This document shows positions 1-8,623 of a DNA stretch of 64,000 bases, piece after piece (the stretch's first letter is position 1; the number at the start of each line of letters is the position of its first letter). The position numbers were made by a program, and so were the translations under genes. The notes below the pieces were generated by a model that made no database searches, was not told the origin of the DNA, and saw nothing but the letters and a program-made list of their open reading frames with translations. Source of the DNA: Micromonospora coerulea. Lineage in GTDB: Bacteria; Actinomycetota; Actinomycetes; Mycobacteriales; Micromonosporaceae. The stretch lies in the NCBI RefSeq assembly GCF_016598485.1, contig NZ_JAEMUW010000011.1, positions 154,074-218,073 on the forward strand, given 5' to 3'.

Positions 1-1251
1 CTGGCCCAGGTCGGCCGGTCCGCCGTCACCGAGGTGATCGACGCCCCGGCCACGGTGACCGCCCGGGCCGCCGCGACCCTCACCGCGCCCGCCGACGGCA
101 CCCTCGCCAGCCTGCGCGTCCAGCCCGGACAGCGGGTGCGCCGGGGGCAGGTGCTCGCCGTCATCAGCTCACCGTCCGCCCAGGACCGGCTCCGGCAGGC
201 CCGCGAGGCGCTGCGCGCCGCGAAGCGGGCGGGCCGGGGCGTCGGCGTCGGCGACCTGGGCGGCAGCCGGCGCGGCACGGACAAGGCCGCCGCCGAGGCG
301 TTCGACGCGGCCCGAATCGCCGCCGGGAAGATCGGCGACCAGCAGCTGCGGTCCGCGCTGCTGCTCCAGGTGGAGTCCGCGCAGCGGCAGTACGAGTCGG
401 CCGCGCGCGCCGCCGACCGGGTGGTCAACGCGGTGCAGCGCGGCGTGGCCGGGCTGAACTCCGCGGTCGGCGCGCTCTCCAGCGTTCAGCGGCTCCAGGC
501 GCAGCAGGCGTACGACCTGGCGAAGGCGACCGTCGACGCGCTCACCCTGCGCGCGCCGGTCGACGGGGTGGTGCAGCCCGGCGGCACCCGGTCCGCGAGC
601 GGGTCGGCCGACCTGGCCGGGTTGCTCGGCGCGGGCGGCGCGCCGGGGCTGGACCCGTCAGCGTTCGCCCCCGCCCAGGGCGGTCCGCCGCCCGGCGTGG
701 ACGACGCCGTGCCGGCCGGTGGGCGGGTCACCGCCGGGACCCCGGTGCTCACCGTGGTCGACATCGGCGCGCTGGGCCTGCTCGCCGAGGTCGACGAGAC
801 GGACGTGCTCCTGGTCCGGTCCGGGGTGGCCGCCTCGGTCGAGCTGGACGCGGTGACCGGCGCGACGTACGACGCGAAGGTCCGCTCGGTCGACGTGCTG
901 CCCACCACCTCCGCCCGGGGTGGGGTCACCTACCGGGTGCGGCTGGCCCTGGGCACGGGTCGCCTCGGCGAGGGGGAGGCTGCCCCGCCGCCCCGCCCCG
1001 GCATGAACGCCGTGGTCCACCTCCGGGTCCGCGAGGCGGCCGACGCCGTCGCCGTGCCCGCCTCGGCGGTCTTCTCCGCCGACGGGCGGGACGCGGTCTG
1101 GGTGCTGCGGGACGGCAAGGCGGACCAGGTGCCGGTCACCGTGGGCGTGCAGGGGCAGGACCTGGTGCAGATCGTCAGCGGTGTGCAGGCCGGTGACCAG
1201 GTGGTGGTCCGGGGCGCGGACCAGGTCCGCGACGGCCAGGAACTCCGGTGA
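1..1251 (+). CDS. HlyD/MacA-type efflux adaptor (5' end outside window)
   Basis: Membrane-fusion adaptor that would couple the ABC exporter encoded just downstream to the cell envelope. The frame is open from base 1, so the true start lies upstream and the N-terminal membrane anchor is not visible; 416 residues remain. A biotinyl-lipoyl-like half motif (PADGTLASLRVQPGQRV) comes first, then an Ala/Arg-rich helical hairpin, the second lipoyl half (LRAPVDGVVQPGG), a beta-barrel segment (VLTVVDIGALGLLAEVDETD) and a membrane-proximal domain ending DGQELR. The stop overlaps the GTG start of the ATPase gene by 4 bases, so the genes are translationally coupled. MacA-like is by family resemblance; the substrate is unknown (peptide, lipid or antibiotic). 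Confidence 0.88.
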   Translation: MAQVGRSAVTEVIDAPATVTARAAATLTAPADGTLASLRVQPGQRVRRGQVLAVISSPSAQDRLRQAREALRAAKRAGRGVGVGDLGGSRRGTDKAAAEAFDAARIAAGKIGDQQLRSALLLQVESAQRQYESAARAADRVVNAVQRGVAGLNSAVGALSSVQRLQAQQAYDLAKATVDALTLRAPVDGVVQPGGTRSASGSADLAGLLGAGGAPGLDPSAFAPAQGGPPPGVDDAVPAGGRVTAGTPVLTVVDIGALGLLAEVDETDVLLVRSGVAASVELDAVTGATYDAKVRSVDVLPTTSARGGVTYRVRLALGTGRLGEGEAAPPPRPGMNAVVHLRVREAADAVAVPASAVFSADGRDAVWVLRDGKADQVPVTVGVQGQDLVQIVSGVQAGDQVVVRGADQVRDGQELR

Positions 1252-2153
1252 GTGGGCGGAGCGAACCCGTCCTGCGAGCCCCGAAGACCGGCTCGGTGAC
1301 GCCGCCCGGGGTGCCCGCGATCGAGGCGGTCGACGTGTCCCGGACGTACCAGCTGGACGGGGTCTCGGTGCCGGCGCTGCGCGGGGTGTCGCTGACCATC
1401 GCGCCCGGCGACTACGTCGCGGTGGTCGGTCCGTCCGGCTCCGGCAAGTCCACCCTGATGCACCTGCTCGGCGGGCTGGACCAGCCGACCGGCGGCCGGC
1501 TGGTGATCGGCGGCCGGGACGTGGGCAGCCTCTCCGCCCCGGAGCTGGCGACGCTGCGGAACGAGACCATCGGCTTCGTCTTCCAGGCGTTCCACCTGCT
1601 GCCGCGGACGTCGGCGGTGGACAACGTGGCGCTGCCCCTGGTCTACCGGGGGATCGGCGCGCGGCAGCGGCGGGAGCGGGCGGCGGCGGTGCTCGGCCGG
1701 GTGGGGCTGGGGCACCGGCTGCACCACCGGCCCAACCAGCTCTCCGGCGGCGAGCAGCAGCGGGTCGCGATCGCCCGGGCGCTGGTCACCGACCCGGCGG
1801 TGCTGCTCGCCGACGAGCCGACCGGCAACCTGGACACCGCCACCGGCGAGGCGGTGCTGGAGCTGCTGGAACAGTTGAACGCCGAGTCCGGGGTGGCCCT
1901 GGTGATGGTCACCCACGACCACGAGGTGGCCGCCCGGGCCGGCCGGCGGATCGCCGTCCGAGACGGCCTGATCCGCTCCGACACGGTTCATGATCGACCG
2001 GCGTCGGACGGCGGCGACGGACCTGAGACACTGGACGCCGCTCCCAGCGCGGAGCCCCGGTCCGCGTCCGGAAGCGGACCGGGGCACCCGTCCGGTGGCT
2101 CCGGTGGCGCCACCGGAGCCACCGGGCGCCTTCCGCGGGAGGACGCCCGGTGA
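1248..2153 (+). CDS. ABC transporter ATP-binding protein, MacB/LolD type
   Basis: ATPase subunit of the exporter. Walker A GPSGSGKST is at residues 61-69, signature LSGGEQQRVAIARAL near 165-179, Walker B VLLADEPTGNLD follows and the H-loop reads VTHD. These are the hallmarks of the MacB/LolD/FtsE clade that works with FtsX-like permeases. Residues after about 240 form a Gly/Ser/Thr/Pro-rich tail of roughly 60 residues not usual in the family. The GTG start overlaps the upstream stop and the stop overlaps the downstream GTG, both by 4 bases, so the three genes form a tightly coupled operon. Confidence 0.95.
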   Translation: MSGRSEPVLRAPKTGSVTPPGVPAIEAVDVSRTYQLDGVSVPALRGVSLTIAPGDYVAVVGPSGSGKSTLMHLLGGLDQPTGGRLVIGGRDVGSLSAPELATLRNETIGFVFQAFHLLPRTSAVDNVALPLVYRGIGARQRRERAAAVLGRVGLGHRLHHRPNQLSGGEQQRVAIARALVTDPAVLLADEPTGNLDTATGEAVLELLEQLNAESGVALVMVTHDHEVAARAGRRIAVRDGLIRSDTVHDRPASDGGDGPETLDAAPSAEPRSASGSGPGHPSGGSGGATGATGRLPREDAR

Positions 2154-3334
2154 GGATGGCCGAGGCCTGGCGGGTGGCGCTGGACGCGCTGCGGGCCAAC
2201 CGGCTGCGCAGCGCGCTGACCATGCTCGGCGTGATCATCGGGGTCGCCTCGGTGGTCATCCTGGTCGCCATCGGCACCGGTACGAAGCAGAAGGTCGAGC
2301 AGCAGGTCGAGGGGCTCGGCTCGAACCTGCTCCTGGTGGTGCCCGGCAAGATCGAGGTGGGCACCGCCCCGGTGGTCTCGCCGCTGACCCTGAATGACGT
2401 CGACGCGGTCTCCCGGGTGGTCGGCGACCCGGGCCGGGTGGCGGTCACCGTCGCCTCCGGGGCCACCGCGCGGGCCGGCAACCGGTCGGACTTCACCACC
2501 GTCCAAGGGGTGCTGGAGACCACGCCCACCGTCTTCACCCGCTCGCTCGCCCGGGGCCGCTACCTGACCGGGGCCGACGTGGACACCAGCCGGCGGGTGG
2601 CGGTGCTCGGCGCCGGGGTCGCCCGGGCGCTCTTCCCCGACCGGGATCCGCTCGGCCAGCAGGTCGCGCTGGCCGGGGTGCGGTTCCGGGTGATCGGCGT
2701 GTTCACGTCGCTGGGACAGAGCCTCGGGGTGGACCGGGACGACGAGGTGCACGTGCCGGTGACCGCGGCGCAGCGGCTCTGGGGCACCCAGCGGGTCGAC
2801 GGCATCGCGGTGAAGGCGCCGGACCGGGAGCGGATCGGCGAGCTGGGCGACCGGATCGTCGCCGAGCTGACCCGGCGGCATCCGGACACCGAGTTCAGCG
2901 CGGTCACCCAGCAGCAGATCCTCGGCGTGCTCGGGGACATTCTCGGCGTGCTCACCGGCGTGCTGGCCGCCATCGCCGGCATCTCGCTGCTGGTCGGCGG
3001 GGTCGGCGTCTCCAACATCATGCTGGTCTCGGTCCGGGAGCGGACCCGGGAGATCGGCCTGCGCAAGGCGGTCGGTGCCCGCCCCCGGGACATCGGCGTG
3101 CAGTTCCTGCTGGAGGCGGTGCTGCTCACCTCGATCGGCGGGTTGACCGGGATGGCGCTCGGGGTGGGTACGGCGCTGCTGGTCGACGCGGTCTCGCCGA
3201 TCCCGGCCGCGATCACCTGGTGGTCGCTGGCGCTGGCCTTCGGGGTCTCGGCGGCGGTCGGCATCGTCTTCGGGGTGGTGCCGGCCCAGCGGGCCGGCCG
3301 CCTCGATCCAGTGGTGGCGCTGCGCGCCGAATGA
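2150..3334 (+). CDS. ABC transporter permease, MacB/FtsX family
   Basis: Membrane subunit of the exporter, 394 residues. One N-terminal transmembrane helix (about residues 22-42) leads into a large extracytoplasmic MacB-PCD-like domain (about 45-260). Three C-terminal helices make up the FtsX domain, with the conserved stretch ISLLVGGVGVSNIMLVSVRE followed by RTREIGLRKAVGA. Because the ATPase is a separate gene, the complex is split relative to E. coli MacB. It starts with GTG inside the ATPase stop. Confidence 0.95.
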   Translation: MRMAEAWRVALDALRANRLRSALTMLGVIIGVASVVILVAIGTGTKQKVEQQVEGLGSNLLLVVPGKIEVGTAPVVSPLTLNDVDAVSRVVGDPGRVAVTVASGATARAGNRSDFTTVQGVLETTPTVFTRSLARGRYLTGADVDTSRRVAVLGAGVARALFPDRDPLGQQVALAGVRFRVIGVFTSLGQSLGVDRDDEVHVPVTAAQRLWGTQRVDGIAVKAPDRERIGELGDRIVAELTRRHPDTEFSAVTQQQILGVLGDILGVLTGVLAAIAGISLLVGGVGVSNIMLVSVRERTREIGLRKAVGARPRDIGVQFLLEAVLLTSIGGLTGMALGVGTALLVDAVSPIPAAITWWSLALAFGVSAAVGIVFGVVPAQRAGRLDPVVALRAE

Positions 3335-3469
3335 CCGTCCACCGGTGCCGTCCCCGGCAACGGGACGGGGTACGCACCGAGTCGCAAAGTGCCAGCTGAA
3401 CAGGGGATCCACGGCGCCCCTTCCACGATCAGTTGCAGGAAGGGATCGCGCCGGTCACAGCCGCCCCGC

Positions 3470-3482
3470 TACCGTACTGGTA
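3470..3482. promoter_or_regulatory. TACC-N5-GGTA palindrome upstream of the BldC-like gene
   Basis: The 13-base sequence TACCGTACTGGTA is a perfect inverted repeat about 75 bases before the HTH gene, in an otherwise featureless 220-base gap (3335-3557). TACCGT also fits a degenerate actinobacterial -10 box. Either a promoter or an operator is possible; no convincing -35 box was found. Confidence 0.3.
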
Positions 3483-3557
3483 ACACGCGCGTTGCCCGTC
3501 CTGGCGGGAGCTCCCGTCCGGTGGCACGCGCCGGGCACGGGAATGGGTCGGTGAGCC

Positions 3558-3767
3558 ATGGCCGGGTCGCAGTCCGACGGCCGACTGTCGGATGTCAGGT
3601 TCCTGACCGTTGCCGAGGTGGCGGCGGTCATGCGGGTCTCCAAGATGACGGTCTACCGTCTCGTGCACAGCGGCGAGCTGACCGCGGTACGGGTGGGCCG
3701 GTCCTTCCGGGTGCCCGAGCACGCGGTGCACGAATACCTCCGGGGCGCGTTTCAGGAAACCGCCTGA
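3558..3767 (+). CDS. BldC-like helix-turn-helix (excisionase-family) DNA-binding protein
   Basis: A 69-residue MerR-type winged-helix protein. The core reads FLTVAEVAAVMRVSKMTVYR and then LVHSGELTAVRVGRSFRVPE, which is the helix-turn-helix plus wing of the excisionase/BldC superfamily. It lies directly upstream of the bS22 gene, an arrangement conserved across actinobacteria, so a chromosomal regulatory role is more likely than phage excision. The start is ATG after GGTCGGTGAGCC with no strong ribosome binding site. It is related to BldC but not the same protein. Confidence 0.9.
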   Translation: MAGSQSDGRLSDVRFLTVAEVAAVMRVSKMTVYRLVHSGELTAVRVGRSFRVPEHAVHEYLRGAFQETA

Positions 3768-3985
3768 CCCACCGTCGAGCGCTCCGGCGAGTGCGACGTA
3801 ACGGGCATCGACGGGGGCGCGTTGGTCCTGCTGACGCACTCCGGCTACCCTGGACCCGACCGTGACCTCACTCTGGTGCGCCCTGCCCACCACGCTGGTC
3901 CGGTCCGTTGTCCGCAAGCGGTCACGACGCCACCCGCGGTGGTGTCTCCCGGTCCGCCCCGCACGTTGTATCGAAAGGCTGTCGT

Positions 3986-4087
3986 ATGGGCTCGGTGGTC
4001 AAGAAGCGCCGCAAGCGCATGGCTAAGAAGAAGCACCGCAAGCTGCTGCGCAAGACCCGCGTCCAGCGTCGCCGTCTCGGCAAGTGA
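3986..4087 (+). CDS. Small ribosomal subunit protein bS22 (AURKAIP1/COX24-domain, 33 residues)
   Basis: A tiny, extremely basic protein: [20 protein letters not shown], then [13 protein letters not shown]. This is the 33-residue actinobacterial ribosome protein known as bS22, which sits in the small subunit near the decoding region. ATG at 3986 follows GAAAGG 8 bases upstream. A GC-rich palindrome directly after the stop is a candidate terminator. Lys/Arg make up well over half of the residues, as expected for an rRNA-binding peptide. Confidence 0.93.
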   Translation: MGSVVKKRRKRMAKKKHRKLLRKTRVQRRRLGK

Positions 4088-4092
4088 CCGGG

Positions 4093-4110
4093 GCCGGGCC
4101 ATGGCCCGGC
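4093..4110. terminator. GC-rich palindrome after bS22
   Basis: GCCGGGCCATGGCCCGGC is a perfect 18-base palindrome beginning 6 bases after the bS22 stop. It would form a hairpin (GCCGGG stem) without a T run, as is common for actinobacterial terminators. Confidence 0.5.
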
Positions 4111-4207
4111 ATCCGGCACCACTTGCCAACTGTCGACTCTCGGAGGCTCAGGTGATCAGGCCGCGGACGTCCCGGCTCGATCCCGCCTGCCAGACAAGGC
4201 GCACGAC

Positions 4208-5281
4208 ATGACCCCCGGTGGCACCCCAGGTGCTCCGGGGGTCGTCGTCGTGACCGGGGTCGGCCGCTACCTCGGCGCCCACGTCGCCGCCCGACTCGCC
4301 GCCGACCCCCGGATCGAACGGGTCATCGGCGTCGACCCGGCCACTCCCGGCCCCGAGTTCACCGACCTGCTCGACCGGGTCGAACGGATCCGCCTCGACC
4401 TCGACTCGCTCGGCGGCCTGCTGGCCGACCTCGAGGTCGACGCCGTGGTGCACCTCGCCCTGGTCAGCGCCCCCGACCCGCAGCACGGCGGGCGGGCGGC
4501 GATGAAGGAACAGAACGTCATCGGCACCATGCAGCTGCTCGCCGCCTGCCAGCGGGCGCCCCGGTTGCGCAAGCTCGTGGTCCGCTCGTCGACCGCCGCG
4601 TACGGCGCGTCGTTCCGCGACCCGGCCGTGTTCACCGAGGAGACCGAGCCGCGCGAGGTGCCGCGCGGCGGTTTCGGCCGCGACATCCTCGACATCGAGG
4701 GGTACGTCCGCGGGTTCCGCCGGCGCCGCCCCGACGTGATCGACACCGTGCTGCGCTTCGCGCCGTTCATCGGCTCCACCGCGGACACCACGCTGACCCG
4801 CTACTTCTCCCAGCCGGTGGTGCCCACCGTGTTCGGCCGTGACCCGCGGCTGCAGTTCGTCCATTTCGACGACGCGCTCGAGGTGCTGCACCGGTCGATC
4901 GTCGAGGACCACCCGGGGACGTACAACGTCGCCGGCCCGGGCGTGCTCTCCCTCTCCCAGGCGATCCGCCGGGCCGGCCGGGTCGCGATGCCGGTGCTCG
5001 AACCCGGCCTCTCCGGCGCCGCCGCGATCGCCCGCAACCTGGGTTTCGGCCGCTACGGTTTGGACCAGGTCGACCTCTTCGTGCACGGTCGGGTGGTGGA
5101 CACGACCAGGCTCGAGCGGGAGTACGGCTTCCAGCCGCGCTCCACCGCCGCCGCGTTCGACGACTTCATCCGCGCCCACCATGGTGGCGTGGTGGTGACT
5201 CGGGATCAGCTCGCCGCGGCCGAGCGGCTGGTGCTGGAGGGCATCCGGCAGGTCCGGTCGGCCGTGCGGGAGCGCTCGTGA
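4208..5281 (+). CDS. NAD-dependent epimerase/dehydratase (extended SDR)
   Basis: A Rossmann-fold short-chain dehydrogenase/epimerase of 357 residues. The N-terminal nucleotide motif is VVTGVGRYLGAHVAARL. A Ser/Tyr-type active-site region is suggested by VVRSSTAAYGA, but the usual YxxxK is not clear (DIEGYVRGF), so catalysis may be altered. It lies in the conserved HTH-bS22-epimerase-acyltransferase-HAD order, which suggests a shared envelope-lipid role. The stop overlaps the GTG of the acyltransferase by 4 bases. Confidence 0.88.
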   Translation: MTPGGTPGAPGVVVVTGVGRYLGAHVAARLAADPRIERVIGVDPATPGPEFTDLLDRVERIRLDLDSLGGLLADLEVDAVVHLALVSAPDPQHGGRAAMKEQNVIGTMQLLAACQRAPRLRKLVVRSSTAAYGASFRDPAVFTEETEPREVPRGGFGRDILDIEGYVRGFRRRRPDVIDTVLRFAPFIGSTADTTLTRYFSQPVVPTVFGRDPRLQFVHFDDALEVLHRSIVEDHPGTYNVAGPGVLSLSQAIRRAGRVAMPVLEPGLSGAAAIARNLGFGRYGLDQVDLFVHGRVVDTTRLEREYGFQPRSTAAAFDDFIRAHHGGVVVTRDQLAAAERLVLEGIRQVRSAVRERS

Positions 5282-6459
5282 GCGGCAAGGACGAGCGCCG
5301 CGAGGGCCGGTACGACGTACCGCTGACCGTGGCCGGGCCGGGCGCGGAGCCGGCGCGGCGCAACGGGCACCGGCGCCCGACGGCGGCCGGCCGCCCCCAT
5401 GCCACGGACCAGGCCGCGACGGACGAGCCGGACACCGCGGCGACGGACGAGCCGGTGGCCGGGACGAACGGCGGCGTGGTCGACGGGGAGCCGGACTCCG
5501 CGGCGACGGACGAGCCGGTGGCCCGGTCCGACGCGGGCGGGTCGCACGTCCCGGGCCCCGTGACCTCGGCCGAGGGCGGCGTGGTGGCACCGCCCGGACC
5601 GGCGGTGGCGGACCGGCGCGACCACTGGGACCGCCGGGTCGCGGGCGGGCTGGCCTTCCTGCGGCGGCGGCTCTCCGGCGACTACGAGGTGGACGAGTTC
5701 GGCTTCGACCCGGATCTGACCGACGCCGTGTTCCACCCGCTGGTCCGGCTGCTGTACCGGGACTGGTTCCGGACCGAGGTCGGTGGCCTGGAGAACGTGC
5801 CGACCGACGGGCCCGCCCTGGTGGTCGGCAACCACTCCGGCACGGTGGCGCTGGACGCGCTGATCCTCTCCACCGCGCTGCACGACCGGCATCCGGGCCG
5901 CCGCTACCTGCGGCTGCTCGGCGCCGACCTGGTCTTCCGGATGCCGGTGGTCTCCGAGATCGCCCGGAAGACCGGCGGGACGGTGGCCTGCAACCCGGAC
6001 GCCGAGCGGCTGCTCGGCAACGGCGAGTTGGTCGGCGTCTTCCCGGAGGGCTTCAAGGGCATCGGCAAGCTCTACTCCGACCGCTACAAGCTCCAGCGGT
6101 TCGGGCGGGGCGGGTTCGTCTCCGCGGCGCTGCGCACCGGCACCCCGATCGTGCCGGTGGCCATCGTCGGCGGCGAGGAGATCTATCCGATGCTCGCCGA
6201 CCTCAAGCCGCTCGCCCGGCTGCTCAAGCTGCCGTACTTCCCGGTGACGCCGACGTTCCCGTGGCTCGGGCCGCTGGGCATGGTGCCGCTGCCCAGCAAG
6301 TGGCTCATCGAGTTCTGCCCGCCGATCCCCACCGCGCACCTGACCGACTCGGCCGACGACCCGCTGGTCGTGTTCAACCTCGCCGACCAGGTGCGGGAGA
6401 CCATTCAACAGACCCTGCACAAGCTGCTCGAACGCCGCCCCGACCCGTTCGGCCCCTGA
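5278..6459 (+). CDS. Lysophospholipid acyltransferase family protein (PlsC-like) with disordered N-terminus
   Basis: Membrane-associated acyltransferase expected to acylate a lysophospholipid or glycolipid. The catalytic block is VVGNHSGTVALD, with the histidine of the H(X)D motif, followed by FPEGFKGIGK, the second conserved motif. Residues 1-about 115 are Pro/Ala/Asp-rich and probably disordered. They include a repeated ATDEPVA peptide, reflecting a 26-base DNA repeat at 5435-5460 and 5498-5523. The catalytic domain is normal length. The gene is coupled to the epimerase by overlapping stop/start and ends 6 bases from the convergent HAD gene. Confidence 0.9.
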   Translation: MSGKDERREGRYDVPLTVAGPGAEPARRNGHRRPTAAGRPHATDQAATDEPDTAATDEPVAGTNGGVVDGEPDSAATDEPVARSDAGGSHVPGPVTSAEGGVVAPPGPAVADRRDHWDRRVAGGLAFLRRRLSGDYEVDEFGFDPDLTDAVFHPLVRLLYRDWFRTEVGGLENVPTDGPALVVGNHSGTVALDALILSTALHDRHPGRRYLRLLGADLVFRMPVVSEIARKTGGTVACNPDAERLLGNGELVGVFPEGFKGIGKLYSDRYKLQRFGRGGFVSAALRTGTPIVPVAIVGGEEIYPMLADLKPLARLLKLPYFPVTPTFPWLGPLGMVPLPSKWLIEFCPPIPTAHLTDSADDPLVVFNLADQVRETIQQTLHKLLERRPDPFGP

Positions 6460-6465
6460 CCGGCC

Positions 6466-7335
6466 TCAGGGGGTACGGCGGCGGCGGTGCAGGGCCAGAC
6501 CGGCGCTGACCGCCCCGGCGACCAGGCCGGCGGCGGCGGTCGACGGTACGGCGATCTTGACCGCCCGGCGGCCGGTGCGGAAGTCCCGGACGTCCCAGCC
6601 GCGCTCGCGGGCCTGCCGGAGCAGGGCGGCGTCCGGGTTGATCGCCACCGGATGCCCCACCGTGGAGAGCATCGGCAGGTCGTTGGCGGAGTCGCTGTAG
6701 GCGGCGCAGCGGGTCAGGTCCAGCCCCTCCACCGCGGCGAGCTGGGTCACCGCCTCGGCCTTGGCCGGCCCGTGCATCAGGTCGCCGACCAGCCGACCGG
6801 TGTACGCCCCGTCGACCACCTGGGCGACCGTCCCGATCGCCCCGGTCAGGCCCAGCCGGGCGGCGATCACCCGGCCGATCTCCACCGGGGCGGCGCTGAC
6901 CAGCCACACCCGCTCACCTCGGTCGAGGTGGCGCTGCGCCAGTTTGCGGGTGCCCGTCCAGATCCTCGGGGCCATCAGCTCGTCGAAGATCTCGTCGGCG
7001 AGGCGCTCGACGTCCTCCACCCGCCAGCCGTTGATGAAGGCCAGCGCGGCCTCCTTGGCCTGCGACATGTCGCCGGCGTGCTCGGTGGCGAGGAGCCGGA
7101 ACTTCGCCTGCTGCCAGGCGAACCGGGCCAGGTCCCCGGTGGTGAAGTACTTCCGGGCGGCCAGTCCGCGGGCGAACCAGTAGATCGACGCGCCCTGCAT
7201 CATCGTGTTGTCCACGTCGAAGAAGGCCGCCGCGGTGGGATCGGGCGTGACCGGCGGGGCCTGCTCGGTCTCCGACCAGCCGGCGGTGTGACCGTGGACG
7301 TCGGTGCTGACCGTGACCTTCCGGGTGCGGGCCAC
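6466..7335 (-). CDS. HAD-IB family phosphatase (SerB-like), membrane-tailed
   Basis: Haloacid-dehalogenase phosphatase; the nucleophile motif FFDVDNTMMQGAS is DxDxT-like. Motif II is VSAAP and the metal-binding motif is AYSDSANDLPML. The C-terminus ends in a hydrophobic segment followed by HRRRRTP, a probable membrane anchor. The frame is open further upstream, but GTG at 7335 is preceded by GGAGGGAGG 5 bases away and yields the usual 289-residue length. It is convergent with the acyltransferase; in related genomes the two are neighbours and may act on the same lipid pathway. Confidence 0.9.
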   Translation of the reverse strand: MARTRKVTVSTDVHGHTAGWSETEQAPPVTPDPTAAAFFDVDNTMMQGASIYWFARGLAARKYFTTGDLARFAWQQAKFRLLATEHAGDMSQAKEAALAFINGWRVEDVERLADEIFDELMAPRIWTGTRKLAQRHLDRGERVWLVSAAPVEIGRVIAARLGLTGAIGTVAQVVDGAYTGRLVGDLMHGPAKAEAVTQLAAVEGLDLTRCAAYSDSANDLPMLSTVGHPVAINPDAALLRQARERGWDVRDFRTGRRAVKIAVPSTAAAGLVAGAVSAGLALHRRRRTP

Positions 7336-7457
7336 GCGACCTCCCTCCGCTCGACGACCGCGACGCGTGCTCCAGGGCGAGCGTATCCGGACGCCGGTGA
7401 CGGCCGGTCGTACGAGTGGAGAACTGTGGCGTGGTCGGCTGTCGCGCCGGCCGCGGG

Positions 7458-8342
7458 TCAGCGCTCGGCGGGGCAGGTGCCCGGGGCGGGACCGAGCGCG
7501 TCGCTGGCGGCGGGCGTCGGCAACCCGCACGCGATCGCGGCGCGCAGCGCGTCGGCGCGATCGCGCGCGGCGTCGAGCAGCGCCAGCGAGCGCCGGGTGC
7601 GGTCCCGCTCGACCTGATCGGTCCGCTCGAGCAGTCCGCTGACCGCCCGGCGCTGGCCGGTGACGAAGACGTTGACCGCGTCCAGGCCGCCCGGGTCGGC
7701 GCGCTGCGCCGCGACGGTGGTGAGCAGGCGTACGCCCTGGCGGGTGTCGGCGTCCATGTCGTCGAGGACCGCGCCGAAGCCGATCCGGTCGCCGTGGACG
7801 CTGGCGGCCTCGTCGAGCCGGGTCCGGGCGAAGTCGAGGAAGAGCTGGCCGCGACTGATGTCCGAGCTGGCCAGGGCGAGCTGGGCGCGTTCGGTGGAGC
7901 GCTTCATGCCGTACAGCGCGTCGCCGGGCACCGCGTTCTCGCTGGCGGCGGAGATGCCGGAAAGCGCGACGGCACCCGCGGCGATGCCGACCAGGATCGC
8001 GCCCCGGGCGCGGGCCCGCCGGGCGGTGACCGCCGGCAGGAGCGAAGCCCGGGTGCTGGCGCCCGCCCCCGCGGTCTCGGACTTCGCCGCCGCCGGGGCG
8101 CCGATGCCCTCCCGCTCGGCGGTGGCCACCAGCATCGCCCGCAGTCCGGAGCGGAAGTCCTGGTCGACCTGGACGTCCGGCCGGTCGGCGGTGAGCCGCT
8201 GGCTGACCGCGACGAGCGTGGCGAGTTCGTCGTCGACCCGGGAGCGCACGTGGTGACGTCGGCCACCATTGGCCTCGTCGAGGAGCTGTGCGAAGCGCTC
8301 GGCGCGCCGACGGGAGAAGAGGTCGCTGTCCACCGCAGGCAC
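7458..8342 (-). CDS. rsbN: Anti-sigma factor of RsbN type (DUF5667-like), partner of BldN
   Basis: A single-pass membrane protein of 294 residues. The cytoplasmic N-terminal part (RRRAERFAQLLDEA) is expected to bind the sigma factor. A hydrophobic segment near residues 138-158 (GAILVGIAAGAVALSGISAA) crosses the membrane, and an extracytoplasmic helical part includes PGDALYGMKRSTERA, typical of the DUF5667 fold. It lies downstream of the BldN-type sigma gene on the same strand, as rsbN does beside bldN in Streptomyces. RsbN-like function is inferred from context and architecture. Confidence 0.8.
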   Translation of the reverse strand: MPAVDSDLFSRRRAERFAQLLDEANGGRRHHVRSRVDDELATLVAVSQRLTADRPDVQVDQDFRSGLRAMLVATAEREGIGAPAAAKSETAGAGASTRASLLPAVTARRARARGAILVGIAAGAVALSGISAASENAVPGDALYGMKRSTERAQLALASSDISRGQLFLDFARTRLDEAASVHGDRIGFGAVLDDMDADTRQGVRLLTTVAAQRADPGGLDAVNVFVTGQRRAVSGLLERTDQVERDRTRRSLALLDAARDRADALRAAIACGLPTPAASDALGPAPGTCPAER

Positions 8343-8623
8343 CTCCTCTCGCTGGTCACGGCCCGTGCGGCCGTATTCGGCACCAGCGACCGGTGGCAGC
8401 CTGACGCCGACGGCCGACCAGGTTGCTCGACCGTGCCCGCCGGACCGGGTGGCCCGGGAGACGCCGGAACAACCACTGGTCGCACCCGGAGAAACGGTCC
8501 GCGCCGGGTGGCGGTTACGGGGCCGGCGGAGGCGAAATCACGAAGAGTGATCGTCGTCACGGACGAGCGGACGCCGCTCGCCCGCCCGCGGGTGCGGGGG
8601 CGGGCCGGCGCCGACCGGGTCTG